Under the pieces are notes generated by a model that was not told where the DNA came from, did not search any database, and saw only the letters and a program-made list of their open reading frames with translations. Below are positions 12,291 to 24,211 of a DNA stretch of 64,000 nt, in pieces; position 1 is the stretch's first letter, and every line of letters starts with the position of its first letter. The position numbers and the translations under genes are program-made. This stretch comes from Carettochelys insculpta (Eukaryota > Chordata > Testudines > Carettochelyidae): contig NC_134138.1 of NCBI RefSeq assembly GCF_033958435.1, positions 5,592,001-5,656,000 of the forward strand, read 5' to 3'.

Positions 12291-15200
12291 TTCAAGCACA
12301 AGACCATCCTCTCTCAAGCACAACATTATTCATCTTTAACAGAGTATTCCATAACCACAAACAATGCTCCGCATTGAGCCAAGCAGTTCCCTACAGGTCT
12401 CAGAACCCACCGCCCACATTTAGACAAGAGCTGAGCATCCTATGTCGGAAAGCTCCAGCTTTTCCCTATGTGCCAATTTACCACAGCACCGGAGTGCCTT
12501 CCTGGTCCTCAGATATATGCTCAACAGCATCCTGCAGAGCCCCTAGCTCAGAGATCAGCCGCCACGGCATGGAGCACGAGGGGCCAGCTCAAGGAGTTAC
12601 GCTCCATCTGGAGATGTGGGATCAGTCCCCACCCTCCACCACAGGCCTGGTGGGTTGTCACCGTAAAGCCCCTCTGCCACACAAATTCAGCCGGGCGGCT
12701 GGAGACGCACATGAGGCTGCAGGAAAGAGGGCATAAGAGAAATTTAAAAACCCACCATATGCTACAGGCAAAGCTAGCACAGACAGCTCAAGCAACAGCA
12801 ACTAGACAGCATAAGCCACTCCAGAAGACAGGTACAAGCCATCACCGATGTCGTTTTGTGGGGCTGGGCAATTGTGGGGCTGGGCAAGCCCAGGATGACC
12901 ACTCGCTATTCACGGCTGTTTTCATTTCTCCTGAAACATTTTAAATGCTTCTAATTGAATCTGCCTGGGGAATTCCACAACTATTAAAGCGCCACAGACC
13001 AAGTTGCACCCGCCTTTCCAAAAAAAATCACAACCGTGTTTGCTTTGCTGGCCTAGAAAGGCGTCTGTAATTTTGTGGCAATCCAAAACCTCGAGTGCCC
13101 TCTCCAATAATGGGCCCATTGTGTGCGGCTGCCAAAACTCCCATAGCCAGGCAGCCAGCAGCAGCTTGCCCTGGTTTACCTATTCTCTGCAGGGAAGGAA
13201 GTTAAAACTGAATTATTTCGTCTTCTTTCAGGGAAAAGAATTCCAGGGCACCAGACAAAACTGTGAGAGGGCCCAGAGGAGGGAAAGAGGCTGTTAGTTT
13301 TAGAATCAGCATCTGACACATATTGCCAGATGCTTTTCTCACAATGAAGCCGAATACCTACAGACAATGGCTCAGGAAAGAGTTGCTGCCAGTTCTTTGA
13401 GGGGGGAAAAAAAAGCATACAAACGGAGGGCTCTCTCTCACCTGGGTATTTCACCATTCACTCTGAGTGAGTTCCACTGTGCGCCCCTGTTTCTGCTAAC
13501 AGATCCGCTCCGAAGAACACAGCCGCCTCTCAGAGCAAGCAGCCATTTTACATGATCCCTTGAGCCAGTAAACCTTAACGTGAATGATACAGCTGCACAT
13601 GAAATAACCCTAGCAGTGCCATGGCTCCCTTGCTTGAGACAGCACAGCACTGCCATCTTAGACCACCGCTACGTTACCAAGAGCGTGCCGATATTAGTAG
13701 GGACCGATCAGCGAAGTGTAACATCGCCAAGGCAATGACCTTTGCATTTGGGCTCAGCTAATTCAAGTCACACTGATCATTTCAAGGGCTTCAGCTCTCA
13801 CACTGCTTCACAGCTCAACTCCATGGCAATTAAATGCAAGTCACACTAATCTTCTCAGCACCAGACCTCTTCAGTTCTCCTTCCTGAAGGGCTGACAATC
13901 CTCCAGGACTGTCCTGGAGTCTCCAGGAATCAATATTTATCTTTAAAGATAACCGTGTGATGAAGTCTCCAAGAACATATCCAAAATTGGCAACCGTACA
14001 TCTACAGCTGCCTACCCACTGGGCCTGTGCTGCAGAGACGCTGTAAGCGGAGAAGTCCGTTTAGGTTTTTGCTGGCCTGAAGAGCCCCAAACGATAAAGC
14101 GCATCCCAGGAAGAACAACAAACCAAACTGAAGATGCAAAGTTGGACCCCCTGAGCGCGCGACCCAACGCTGTCTTCAGCCAGCCTCGGAGGGGACGGGC
14201 AGCCCTGCTTTACAATCAAAGCCTCCCCAGCGCCAGGAGATCAGCATCACACAAAATGGATGCTGGCTACACCAGGGTTAGCACTTGCTCCTGCTGCGCC
14301 GTCGCAGGAGGATGCTCACAGGGCTAAAGTTAACTGCCTGCTTGCAAAAAGAGGCAGTAAAACAGGCAATGATCTGGTCTCGACACCAGCACCAGCCCGC
14401 ACACATTCACGTAACAGGCCCACGTAATGCCTTGGAGTTCCTGGCACCCCCACTGGGTGTGGTCTACAAAGCCCTCGCTCTGAGGCAGCGAGTCCTCAGT
14501 TATTCCCACCAGTTCCACCCGATGCCCACTCATGCGGTAGTACAACGGAGTCCACGTTCTTCGTGGTAAGTGTGTTTTGTCACCTTTTTGGCATAGCCCT
14601 AACTCAGGCTAAGGGACCAGTCAATGGATGACTCGACAGGATCATGCTATTTCACCCTAAGATCCAAAACCTGGTGGGCCCTTTCACACTTATGACCCGG
14701 TCTGCCTCCTTCCAGGGGAAGCGCACATCCCACCAGCTGCCAATCACCAGGAGAGGTGGCACAGCCAGCTCCTACCCACCCAAGCACACCTGGGTCCCTG
14801 TTTTCATCTAGAAATCCCCATTCCTCCCCAGGATGTTGTGTATCTTTTGGGAGGCGTTCGTGGGGGGTGGCGAGGTGGGTGGAATACACCTTCAGGAGGC
14901 CATTGCTTCGACTTTGACACCAGGAGCACATCCCAGGTGCTACCCTTTGGGAGCAACCATGGGAAAACGTCTGCCCCTTTAGTGACCAATAAGCTGAGGA
15001 AGAAGTGACTTTGGCCATCACTGTGCTCAGGAGCAGGGCCTGTTCCTCAAACCTCAGGGAGGTGAAGGAAGCAGTAGCCCATCACAGAGCTGGAGAAGAG
15101 CAAAGACCCCTGGGTGCGGGCCTGGCGAGGGGAACCTCCACCTAAAGGCGGGGTGTGGTGTGATGGCCCCATAGCCGGGAGAATAGAACCTAGCACACAA

Positions 15201-15480
15201 AGGTGAAGGCAAGTGAGGGAGAGAGAACATCGCTGGGTGCCAGAGAAGTTCTACAAAAAAACAGACTTGACTAGATCCAGATATGCCATTCGGGGGATCG
15301 GGCTGGGAGAAGCGGGTATGAAGACAGCAGTTGTGCGCAATGGCAGCAAGGAGCAAGAAGGGATCCCAGGGAGGTGTACAGCAGCCTGAGGTCCCACGAG
15401 TGGGTTCCTGGTTGACTAAGGACACAGGCAGGAATGAGCAATGCTGTGCTGGGATACAGAAAGATTACCAGGGATGGGAG
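12291..15480. other. Unannotated stretch, intron-like
   Basis: No exon matching the remaining ZFTRAF1 coding sequence (RING/TRAF-type cysteine-rich segments) was seen on the minus strand, and no repeat family was recognised. It is probably ZFTRAF1 intron 1. Confidence 0.35.
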
Positions 15481-15489
15481 ATCTGGTCT

Positions 15490-16719
15490 GAGGGCATATG
15501 GTAGATGAAGCCATGGGCAGGTCCGGGCATGCTGCGAAGGGACGGCAGAGAGAGGGTATCATGTAAACAGCACTGAGCAGTCCCTCAGGCACAGGATGCA
15601 GGGGGCCAGACCAACAAAGATACCGTCCAGGGGTTAGTACCAGGTTGCTCAAAGCCTTGGGAAGGTCCATGCACACAATACAAGGCGGTCTGAGGGGGCC
15701 CAGCACCCAAGGCCTTGGGCAAGTGCAGCCATTCCCTAAAGGAAGTGGTAGGGATAGTGAGGTGAAGAGATCTTGAGGGCAACAGCTTGCAGATTAGGGC
15801 CTGGGGCAAATCCAGGCACAGAGGGTTGCTGCAGATCCAGCAGAGGCATGGGGTGGAGGTTCCAGGGACACAGTTGAGGGTGAGAAAACCCAGGAGGTGG
15901 AGTGGGTGGGACGGGTGGACCATGGTACACCAGGCAGGGAGACCCAGAGAGAACACAGGTCCTGAGAACCGATAGGGAAGTCCGGGAGGACAGTGACTGG
16001 TAGACCGAGGCTTTGAGCAACTCCAGGCACACCATGCAGGACAACAGGCCCCAGGGATTTTGGGGGTCCCTAGGATGTGCCAAGGAGTTGGGGTGGCCCC
16101 AGGTGATAGTACTAGTAGACTAAGGCCTTGGGAAGGAGTCAAGGAATACCATGCAGGACAGTGGGGCCCCAGGGAAAGTCATGAGGCCTCATCTCATAGG
16201 CCAAGGAGCAGTGGGTAGAGCACGGAGGAAGAGGGACACTAAGGGAGCTGTGGGGATCCCAGGGCAGAACCTGGAAGACTGTGGCCTTCAGCAGGTCTAG
16301 ATGCCTGTGGGAACTGGGGACCCCACAGTACAGTGGGACCTCTGGGGTGCAGATAGGGTGCCGATACCAGGCAGACCAAGGCCTTGGGCAAGTCCAGGCC
16401 CCTTGTACGGGGAGCAGTACCTGGTAGACCAAGGCTTTAGGCAGGTAGAGGCACCTCGTGCAAGGTGAGGGGAGCTGGGAGGGGGCACAATGCGCCCAGT
16501 GCCTGGTAGACTGAGGCCTTCCGCATGTCCAGGCATCTCGTGTGAGTCGGGGGGGTGGGCGGGGCGCTAGGAGGGCTGTGGGGAGCCCTAGAGAGTCCAG
16601 TACCTGGTAGACTGAGGCCTTGGGCAGGGCCGGGGGTCCCGTACCTGGTAGACCGAGGCCTTGGGCAGGGCCAGGCAGACCGGGGCGGGGGGCGCTGGGG
16701 GTCCCGGGGGGGCCCGTAC
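15490..16719 (-). repeat. Irregular tandem array derived from ZFTRAF1 exon 1 end and splice donor
   Basis: Read on the minus strand, this array directly follows the ZFTRAF1 exon 1 splice donor. It repeats a core equal to the exon end: codons for LPKASVYQ followed by a GTAC-type donor. Clear copies have their exon-end equivalents at 16,645, 16,604, 16,503 (GC donor), 16,421, 16,368 and 16,271. Weaker ones lie near 16,108, 15,995, 15,785, 15,640 and 15,500. Spacing varies from 41 to over 100 bp. The copies nearest the exon are almost identical to it, and identity decays with distance. The array generates several overlapping frames that are not genes. Confidence 0.85.
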
Positions 16720-17061
16720 CTGGTAGACCGAGGCCTTGGGCAGGTCCAGGCAGACGGTGCAGCACAGCACCGAGTACAGCCGCTCCTCCAGCTTCACGCT
16801 GCCCGCGGCCCCCTCGGCCCCGCCCGCCCCCGCCGCCTTGAGCCGCTTCTTGGGTGGCGCGTCCGGGTCGGCGGCGGGCTCCGCGTGCGGCCGGGCCCCG
16901 CCGAGCAGCAGCCCCGGCTCCTCGGGCCCCGCCGCCGCCGCCGGCCCCGCCGCCTCCCCCAGCGCCGCGGAAGACGAGGCCGCCCCCGAGGAGGAGGCGG
17001 AGGCGGCGGCGGCAGCAGCCGGGCCCCCCCCGCCGGGCTCGCGCTCCTCCGCCCCGGACAT
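16720..17061 (-). CDS. ZFTRAF1: ZFTRAF1 (CYHR1) first coding exon
   Basis: This is the first coding exon (114 codons, phase 0 end) of the zinc-finger TRAF-type containing protein formerly called cysteine- and histidine-rich protein 1. It starts at the ATG at 17,061 and opens with a low-complexity Ala/Gly/Ser/Pro N-terminus. A short basic stretch (PPKKRLK) follows, then the conserved entry into the RING-like zinc domain, [20 protein letters not shown], ending SVYQ at a consensus donor (CAG|GTACGG). The identification rests on that C-terminal block, which is nearly invariant in vertebrates. The remaining Cys/His-rich RING, TRAF-type zinc fingers and C-terminal domain are not in the window as far as I can see. 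The family is described as cytoplasmic and its function is poorly known. The gene lies about 43 kb downstream of TMEM276, on the same strand. The adjoining intron starts with copies of this exon's end. Confidence 0.9.
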
Positions 17062-17420
17062 GGCGCCGCCCGCCCCGCGCTGCTGCCGGCCCGACTCCGC
17101 CGCTTCACCCCGCCATCGCCACCGCCACCGCCACCGCCGCCGCCGCCGCCATCTTTGTTAGGCCACCTCCCCACCTCCCGCGGCGCCGCGCCCCCGGCCA
17201 ATCAGCGCGCTCCGGGGGCGGGCACGGCGCGCCGCCCGCCTACCAGCACAAAGCCCGTCGCCCCGCCCCGGATAGGCCCCGCCCCCAGCCCTGGCCTTTT
17301 TGATTGACAAACCCGGAGACTGAACAAAACAGGGGGCGGAGCCAGAGAAGGTCGGGGCTGGAGCGGAGGGCGCTGCCATGGGCGGGGCTACAAAGGGGCG
17401 GGGCTAGGGGTGGGACGGAG
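17062..17420 (-). promoter_or_regulatory. ZFTRAF1 CpG-rich promoter and 5' UTR
   Basis: This is a dense CpG and G/C-box region just upstream of the ATG. A perfect YY1 initiator-type site (AAGATGGCGGC on the minus strand) lies at 17,145-17,155, embedded in a CGG-repeat 5' UTR. A CCAAT box (NF-Y type, inverted relative to the gene) lies at 17,198-17,202. Several GGGCGG boxes follow upstream. TATA was not seen, so this fits a housekeeping promoter. Confidence 0.75.
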
Positions 17421-19760
17421 CTCGAGGGGGAGGGGCTAAGGGACGGGACGCCGCGGGAGGGGCGGAGCCAGAGGTCGAGGCTAAAAGGAGGGGCTATGGG
17501 TGGGGAAGGGCTAAGGGGCGGGGCTACACAGGGTGGGGCGGAGCTAAAAGGGAGAGGCGGAGGGTGGGGCTTCAGAAGGTGGGGCGGAGCTAGACGGGAG
17601 GGCGGGGCTAGAGTGGGGGTAGAGCGGGAGGTGGCCTGTTTTGGGGGCTGCTGGTGCTGGAGTTTGCTGGTCTAGGGGTGGGGGAAGGGCAAGGTATGAA
17701 AGCAGGTGATGGGGAGCAAGGGGACCAGCGAGTGGGAGAGGGACTGCAGTGCCTGCGGCAGCACTGCTGAGACTGGCCGGGGAGGGCAGAGTCCCAACAG
17801 ACATCCCCCCCGCCACCTCCCCTACTTTTTTGCATGGTATCTGGTCGCCTTCCCCGGCTCCTCTCCCGCCCCACTGCTGTGCAGAGCTGGGGGCGGGCGG
17901 GTTCCTTGTCATTCAGGCTGGCATGAAATGGGCACTTTCCAGAGGTGCTGCTAATCCCTCCTGGCTCGAAAACTGAACAGAGAGAGGACCTGCTGTGGTG
18001 GGGGGGGGCCCGAAGCACCACCCTGGAGAGCTAGGGCTTCCAAAGGAAGTGTTAGACCCCCTGGAGAAGCCCAGCTGGTACCTGCCCCCCATTCTGCAGC
18101 CCAGGCCCTGGGGCTCAAGCCATGGACTGGAGTGGGTCTCTTCTGCCGATTTTTGGGGCATCTCCTCTCCTAGGGGCATCTCCTTTCCTAGGGCGAGTGG
18201 ATTTGCAGAGCTCAGGAAGTAACTTCCCAGGCAGCGGTGAGAGGAAACGCCCTGCTGTCAATCCACCACGGCAATGCAGCAACTTTGGGGGTTTGCACTG
18301 GGCCAGCAAAACTGGCCCGGCTACAACCCCCCTGTGCAGACAAGGCCTTGTCTACCCGCCCTGCCAGTTGTAACACGTCCTTTGGTCTTTGCGGATTGCT
18401 TCCTGTCTTGCCTTTCTTTGGCACTGCTGTGAGCAGGCAGGTGTAAGTGTATGCTGTACCATGCCCCTGGAAAAACAATGGCCATTTACGCCTGGCCGGT
18501 GTTTTCAGAGTGACTTTGCTTTGGACAAGAGCACGCAGAAACCAGCATACCCGACCAGTCACAAAGCAGAGGCAACCGTTTGACCACGAGGCAGTTTTTG
18601 CCTTTCAGGAGCTGTGTGAACAGTGGTCCATTGTTCCCTCCTCCTGTGGATGCTCTTGTACTTGGCGATGATATTCCTTTGGCACTGAAATCTGGAGGAA
18701 AAAACGGGAGCAAGCAATTTGCATATTAATAACACTTATCTAGTGAGAAATCTCACTCCCCTTTGGGATTGGGCCCGTTTTCTGTCGGAGTCGCAGCTGC
18801 GTTGTGACTGGGCCCTGCCATTCTGTGCCAGCCAAGCAGGAAATGATTGCCTTTCCCTTCTGCAGCATTAACACAGAGTTGCCACTTTTAACTCCCCTGC
18901 AATCCCCGGCTCGTCTCAGTCTGTAATCATCTGTCTGGCCGACATCCAGGGCCTGGTTCTCCTCCTAAAGAGGAAAGAAATGGCCTCAACCCTGAAAGAT
19001 GCCCCAGGGCCTCATCTGTGCAGGCCCAGGCCCAGAGACTTGGAAAGTTATTTTGTGTTTGAAAAGTGACCAGCAAAAGATTATTTCTGAGAACGGTGCT
19101 TGTGCTTTTGGGGCGTTTCTCTGATGGAAAAATGACCGGACTTCTTCCTTTTCACCTTTAGAAAGATCAGGTCTTCCCTGGTTTCTCTGCAGGGTGCAAT
19201 GGGAAGCAGGGGTGTCTGGTGGCTGTTATGATGTCACCCCTCGGTCTTTGACACAGGGTGCTCTGCACCACTTGGGAAGCTGGCTGCAAGTGCTCACCTC
19301 TGGCTGATGTCATGGCAGACACCAGGGAGCAAAGCCCATCGGCCAGGCCTAGTGGCAAGGGGGCTGTCCTGGGAAGCAGTGACTTGGAAAGAGATTCAGA
19401 AGTCACAGAGAACAATCAGCCAAACATGGGTGCCCGGTGTGAGGCTGGGGCCAGCAGGGCTGGTGGGCCCCCAGGGTGCCTAAGGAGGGAAGTCTCTTGA
19501 AGGAGCCAAGAGGTGATTTTCTCTCCATGTGTGGCTCTGGTGCGAGCATTGCTGGGAACCTGCAGCCAGCCCTGGTGCCCACGATCCCGGGGGGATGGGG
19601 AGAATGGGCGACGGGTGAAAGAGGAGCCGTGGGGACAAGGACAAGATCAGCAAGCCTGCTTTGCAGGGACACGCTTCAGGTGCTCCGTGGGTTTCGCTGA
19701 ACTAAGGGGAGACTCAGGGGCGGCTTGATCCCATTCTCCCGATACCGACCTGGGAACACA
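17421..19760. other. GC-rich upstream flank, unannotated
   Basis: Between 17.4 and 17.7 kb there is a run of loosely repeated 'ggggcggagct' units (Sp1-like boxes). Beyond that no gene or clear transposon was recognised. Frames on both strands reflect GC content only. Confidence 0.35.
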
Positions 19761-19769
19761 CATTTCCTG

Positions 19770-19935
19770 CTAGAAGTCCTGTGGCACCTTATAGACTAAA
19801 GCTGGGTCTACACTAGAGAGTTTTGTTGACAGAAGGGGCTGTGTGTCGACTTAACTTGGGGAGCAGCAGTGCACTTGAAGCATTCTGTCGACAGGACTCT
19901 GCATTTTCCTTGACATTATTATCCCTCAAAAATTC
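19770..19935. repeat. PLE tail remnant followed by truncated TGTCGACA-type MITE
   Basis: A short PLE tail piece (cctgtggcaccttatagact) abuts a MITE start (gggtctacactagagag, then ttctgtcgacagg). The MITE is related to the element at 35.05-35.30 kb and is cut by the next MITE. Confidence 0.5.
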
Positions 19936-20350
19936 AGGCTGTCTACACTTGCATTCCTCTTTCGAAAGAGGTATGCAAATTAGGTAAATTGAAAATGCAA
20001 ATGAGGTACAAATTTGCATATCTGCTACCTCGTTTGCACTTTCGTATTTCCAAATAGCTTCTTTCGAAAGAAGAAAACCAGTGTAAACACTGCTCTTTTG
20101 AAAGTAAACCCCATCTTCAAAAAAATGCTTCTTCCCTTTTTTTAATGGGAAGAAGGATTCTTTCGAAGATGGGGGTTACTTTCGAAAGAGCGGTGTCTAC
20201 ACTGGTTTTCTTCTGTCGAAAGAAGCCATTTCAAAATAAGAATATGCAAATGAGGTGTCAGGCTTGCAAGTTTGTATGTCATTTGCATTTTTGAGTTGCC
20301 TCATTGGCATACCTCTTTCAAAAGAGGAACGTGAGTGTAGACACGGCCTC
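19936..20350. mobile_element. Palindromic MITE
   Basis: This non-autonomous DNA transposon has both halves as long inverted repeats: gtctacacttgcattcctct on the left and the complementary ggaacgtgagtgtagac on the right. TTTCGAAAG motifs are repeated internally, and the fold centre is near 20,145. It has no coding capacity. The TTCGAA-rich composition matches the Harbinger-like MITEs at 24.4 and 56.2 kb. Confidence 0.7.
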
Positions 20351-20371
20351 AAGGTACAACATCCTCTAGAC

Positions 20372-21935
20372 AACGAAGGGTCCTGTGGCACCTTATAGAC
20401 TAACAGAAAAGTTTAGAGCATGAGCTTTCGTGAGTTAACTCACTTCTTCAGATGCTGGTCCTGGAAATCTGCAAGGCCAGGTATAAATAGGCCAGAGCAA
20501 GGCTGGGGATAACGAGGTTAGCTCAGTCAGGCAGGCTGAGTTGTATTGTCATCAGTAGATCTGGAGGTGTGAACTCCAAGAGAGGGGAAGCTGCTTTTGT
20601 ATTTAGCCAGCCATTCACAGTCTTTGTTGAATCCTGAGCTGAGGGTATTGAATTTGCAGATGAATTGTAGCTCAGCAATTTCTCTTTGGAGTCTGTTCTT
20701 GAAATTTCTTTGCTGCAGGATAGCTACTTTTAAATCTGCTACTGTGTGTCCTGGGAGATTGAAGTGCTCTCCTATGGGTTTTTGTATATTGCCATTTCTG
20801 ATGTCTGATTTGTGTGCATTTATTCTTTTACGTAGAGACTGTCCAGTTTGTCTGATGTATATGGCAGAGGGGCATTGCTGGCACATGATGGCATAAATTA
20901 CATTGGTAGATGTGCAGCTGAATGAGCCCACGATGGTGTGGCTGATCCGGTTAGGTCCTGTAATGATGTTGCTGGTGTGTATATGTGGGCAGAGCTGGCA
21001 ACGACGTTTGTTGCATGGATGGGTCCCTGAGATAGAGTGACTGTGATGCGGTGTATAGTTGCTTGTTAGGATTTGTTTTAGGTTGGCAGGATGTCTGTGA
21101 GCAATGATAGGTCTGCCTCCCAAGGCCTGTGAAAGTGGGGGATCATTGTCCAGGATGGGTTGCAGATCCCTGATGATGCGCTGTAGAGGTTTTAGCTGAG
21201 GACTGTAGGTGATGGCTAGTGGTGTTCTGTTGGTTTCTCTCTTGGGCTTGTCCTGTGGTAGGAGGCTTCGTGGCACACGTCTGGCTCTGTTGATTTGTTT
21301 TCTCACTTCCTCAGGTGGGTATTGCAGTCTCAAGAATGCTTGGTGCAGATCTTGTAGGTGTTTGTCTCTGTGGGAGGGGTTGGAACAAATGTGGTTATAT
21401 CTAAGTGCTTGGCTGTAAACGATGGATCGTGTGGTGTGTCTGGGATGGAAGCTGGAGGCATGAAGGTAGGCGTAGCGGTCATTGGGTTTACGGTACAGGG
21501 GGGTACTGATGTGTCCATTGTGTATAAGCACGGTAGTGTCAAGGAAGTGGATCTCCTGTGTAGATTGGTCCAGGCTGAGCTTGATGTTGGGGTGGAAGTT
21601 GTTGAAGTCCCGGTGGAATTCCTCCAGAGTCTCCTTCCCATGGGTCCAGATGACGAAGATGTCGTCAATGTAGTGTAAATAGAGCCGGGGTGTTAGTGGA
21701 CGAGAGTTGAGGAAGCGTTGTTCTAGGTCAGCCATGAAAATATTGGCACATTGAGGGGCCATGCGGGTACCCATAGCTGTGCCGCTGATTTGAAGGCATA
21801 TATTGTCACCGAATCTGAAATAGTTGTGTGTGAGTATAAAGTTGCAGAGCTCAGCCGCCAGATGTGCTGTAGCCTCATCAGGGATACTGTTCCGGACAGC
21901 ATTTATTCCATCTTTGTGTGGGATGTTGTCCTCCA
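20372..21935 (-). pseudogene. Penelope-like element, 5'-truncated, with open RT + GIY-YIG frame
   Basis: A minus-strand PLE whose frame runs open for 469 codons to its stop at 20,527. It contains the reverse transcriptase from just before IPHKDGINAV (motif A truncated), GTAMGTRMAPQ (motif B) and YLHYIDDIFVIW (motif C, YIDD). A Cys-rich linker and the GIY-YIG endonuclease domain (VIYAIMCQQCPSAIYI, then GEHFNLPGH) follow. The conserved Gly of the YIGQTG box is Arg here (YIRQTG), unlike the 32.7 kb copy, which may impair nuclease function. The 5' end stops abruptly at about 21,935 against an oppositely oriented LINE. The 3' tail carries an intact-looking hammerhead motif. It is very similar to the longer copy at 32.3-35.0 kb, so insertion was recent. 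It lacks the N-terminus and motif A aspartate, so it is dead on its own. Confidence 0.9.
20417..20456 (-). ncRNA. Hammerhead ribozyme motif in PLE tail
   Basis: The minus strand reads AGCAT-CTGAAGA-stem II-GAAA-GCTC-ATGCT. Stem I is AGCAT/ATGCT, and stem II is GTGAG/CTCAC closed by TTAA. The two invariant boxes CTGANGA and GAAA are intact, and cleavage would fall after GCTC. Stem III is only a self-complementary GC dinucleotide, as expected for a ribozyme that works as a dimer. Hammerheads are known in PLEs; activity here is inferred. Confidence 0.7.
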
Positions 21936-23215
21936 CGGTTACTCAAGATGATCCAGTCCTTCCACGAAGACATGAGAGGAACCATCCAATATGACAGCTC
22001 ATTATCGGATGCTTTCAGAATCAGGAGCGGCGTCAAACAAGGATGCGTGCTTGCTCCGACCTTGTTCGGGATCTTCTTCGCACTCCTCCTGAAGCATGCC
22101 TTTGGATCTTCAACAGAGGGCATCTTGCTGCACACAAGATCTGATGGGAAACTGTTTAACCTTGCAAGGCTGAAACCTAAGTCTAAGGTGCAAGAAGTCC
22201 TCATCAGAGACATGCTGTTCGCAGACGATGCTGCTGTATTGTCTCACACAGAAGACCAGCTTAAAAAATGCTGGATCAGTTCTCCAAAGCGTGGAAGGAC
22301 TTTGGGCTTACCATCAGCCTAAAGAAGACAAACGTACTCGGTCGGGATGTTGCTGAATCCCCATCAATCAGCATTGACAACTATACATTAGAGGTCGTCC
22401 ACGAGTTCGTTTACCTCGGGTCCACCATCACTGACACCCTGTCGTTGGACACTGAGCTAAATAGGAGGATCTGAAAAGCGGCCACAACTCTGTCCAGACT
22501 CAGCAAGAGAGTGTGGAATAACAACAAGCTGTACACTCACACCAAAATGCAAGTCTACAGAGCCTGCATCCTCAGCACCCTCTTTTATGGCAGCGAGACC
22601 TGGACCCTGTATGCCTGCCAGGAAAAGAGGCTGAACGCCTTCCACTTGCGCTGCCTCAGGTGCATCCTTGGAATATCATGGAAGGACAGAGTGACCAACA
22701 CCGCCGTCCTTAAGCAAGCTGGAATCACAACCATGCACACCCTCCTCAGGCAGCGTCGGCTCCGCTGGCTTGGCCACGTCCACAGGATGAATGATGGAAG
22801 GATTCCAAAAGACATCCTGTATGGTGAGCTAGCCTCTGGCAAAAGACCTCCCGGATGCCCCCAGTTGCGCTACAAAGATGTCTGCAAGAGAGACCTCAGA
22901 GAGGAAGACATGGAGCTGGACAACTTGGAAGAACTAGCAGACGACCACAGCAGATGGAGGCAGGGGTTACACAAGGGCCTTCAGAAGGGCGAGGTGAGGA
23001 TCAGACAGCTAGCAGAGGAGAAGCGAGCGCACAGAAAGCACACTAAGGACTTGCCAGACACCCACCACATCTGCAAGAGATGCAGCAAGGACTGTCACTC
23101 TCATGTGGGTCCTCATAGTCACAGTAGACGCTGTAAATGAAGTCCTCAATTGAAACTATAAAGGGCGCAATCCATAGTCTATGCAGACTGAAGGATGCCT
23201 ACTCTATACTTGGGC
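21936..23215 (+). pseudogene. Non-LTR LINE, 3' half of ORF2 and 3' UTR
   Basis: This plus-strand LINE begins inside the reverse transcriptase. PPRLLKMIQSF and SGVKQGCVLAPTLFG precede the catalytic box LFADDAAVLSH (21,944-22,270). The frame then shifts near 22,268 and reads on (SLKKTNVLGRD, YLGSTITD) to a TGA at 22,472-22,474. From 22,511 to 23,140 it carries the C-terminal region (RRLRWLGHVHRM, GKRPPGCPQLRYKDVCKR) ending in a Cys/His knuckle-like motif. The 3' UTR holds gcagactgaaggatgcctac. The protein type is RTE-like, but I cannot name the clade with certainty. A frameshift, a stop and 5' truncation make it inactive. Confidence 0.8.
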
Positions 23216-24210
23216 AAGTCCTGAGACAGGAGGCTTCATCCCACCTCCTTTGTATCCCACGGGGGAGGGGTCATGGGAGAGGGTGCGTTCCGGCCATGGC
23301 CAGGATTTTCTTTAGCTTTTACTGTTGCTTTTGCTGCCCCCGCACCCCCCCAGCCCTCTTGCCAACTCTAAATGGGCGTAAATTGACTTCAGTTTGAGAG
23401 AGGGAGCCAGGCAGCCTTCCAGCGTATACTCATGTATTACATTCCCGCCATGGCCCATACCATGGCCCGTAACCCTGTAACTGCTCTTATCTGTTCCCAT
23501 TTGCCCAGCAAACCCAGCCAGCCAGGCAGACACAACAGGCAGCGTTCCTGTCCTTTGTTCACATGTAAGTCTTCTGCCAGAAGGTGTCGGCAGCAAGCAG
23601 GGCCGGGTTCAACATCTAGGGGCTCCTTTTCACCCATCTCACACAGAACTGGCTCCAGCCCACACCCAGTAGCGTGGGAAATGTGCACCCCCGGGCGCCT
23701 TGGAGGGGCGATGCTTCCCCACTCGCACGCACAGAGTCTGAGTGTAGAAAAGAAACTTTTAATGAAAGAGGCAGAGAAATCACATGGCAATAGCTTGGGA
23801 AAATCCCACACCCAGAGTTCATAACCAGCCCTCAAGTAACTGTCCCAGCTCAGATGGATTGAGCAGTGTCCTTTGCCTCTCAGGCTCACCAGTCCAGGAC
23901 TGTAAGGATCCAATCCACACACCCAAACTTTCTCTGCACCCCACCTCAAATGCCCCACGTAAGCTCTGTCCAGTCCGTGCAGGCCCTGACACATCACCCT
24001 GATGCACCCCTCATTGAGCCTGAGGCAAGGCCAGACAACCTCTCATTGGTCCAGTGTCCTGCTTGCCCCCCCACTGGCCGTTTGTCCCCTGTATTGTGGC
24101 TGGAGGCAAAACCAGCTCTCCATGGCTTGAGCCACCAGTTCTTCTGCTCAGCTCGTAGCAGTTTCAGCTTTGGGCCTAACTACACCACCTACCAAGAAGG
24201 AGTCTCACAA
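23216..24210. other. Unannotated stretch
   Basis: Overlapping frames up to 186 codons (23,437-23,997, minus) have no recognisable domain. No repeat family was identified. Confidence 0.3.
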
Positions 24211-24211
24211 A

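Noticed and set aside
1..15480. Second and later exons of ZFTRAF1
   Set aside because: I looked on the minus strand for the expected Cys/His-rich continuation and found nothing convincing. They are probably outside the window.
16139..16765. 208-codon minus-strand frame with [10 protein letters not shown] repeats
   Set aside because: It is a shifted translation of the ZFTRAF1 exon-end array, not a separate gene.
16854..17307. Arg/Pro-rich plus-strand frames opposite ZFTRAF1 exon 1
   Set aside because: GC-rich shadow frames of the exon and CpG island.
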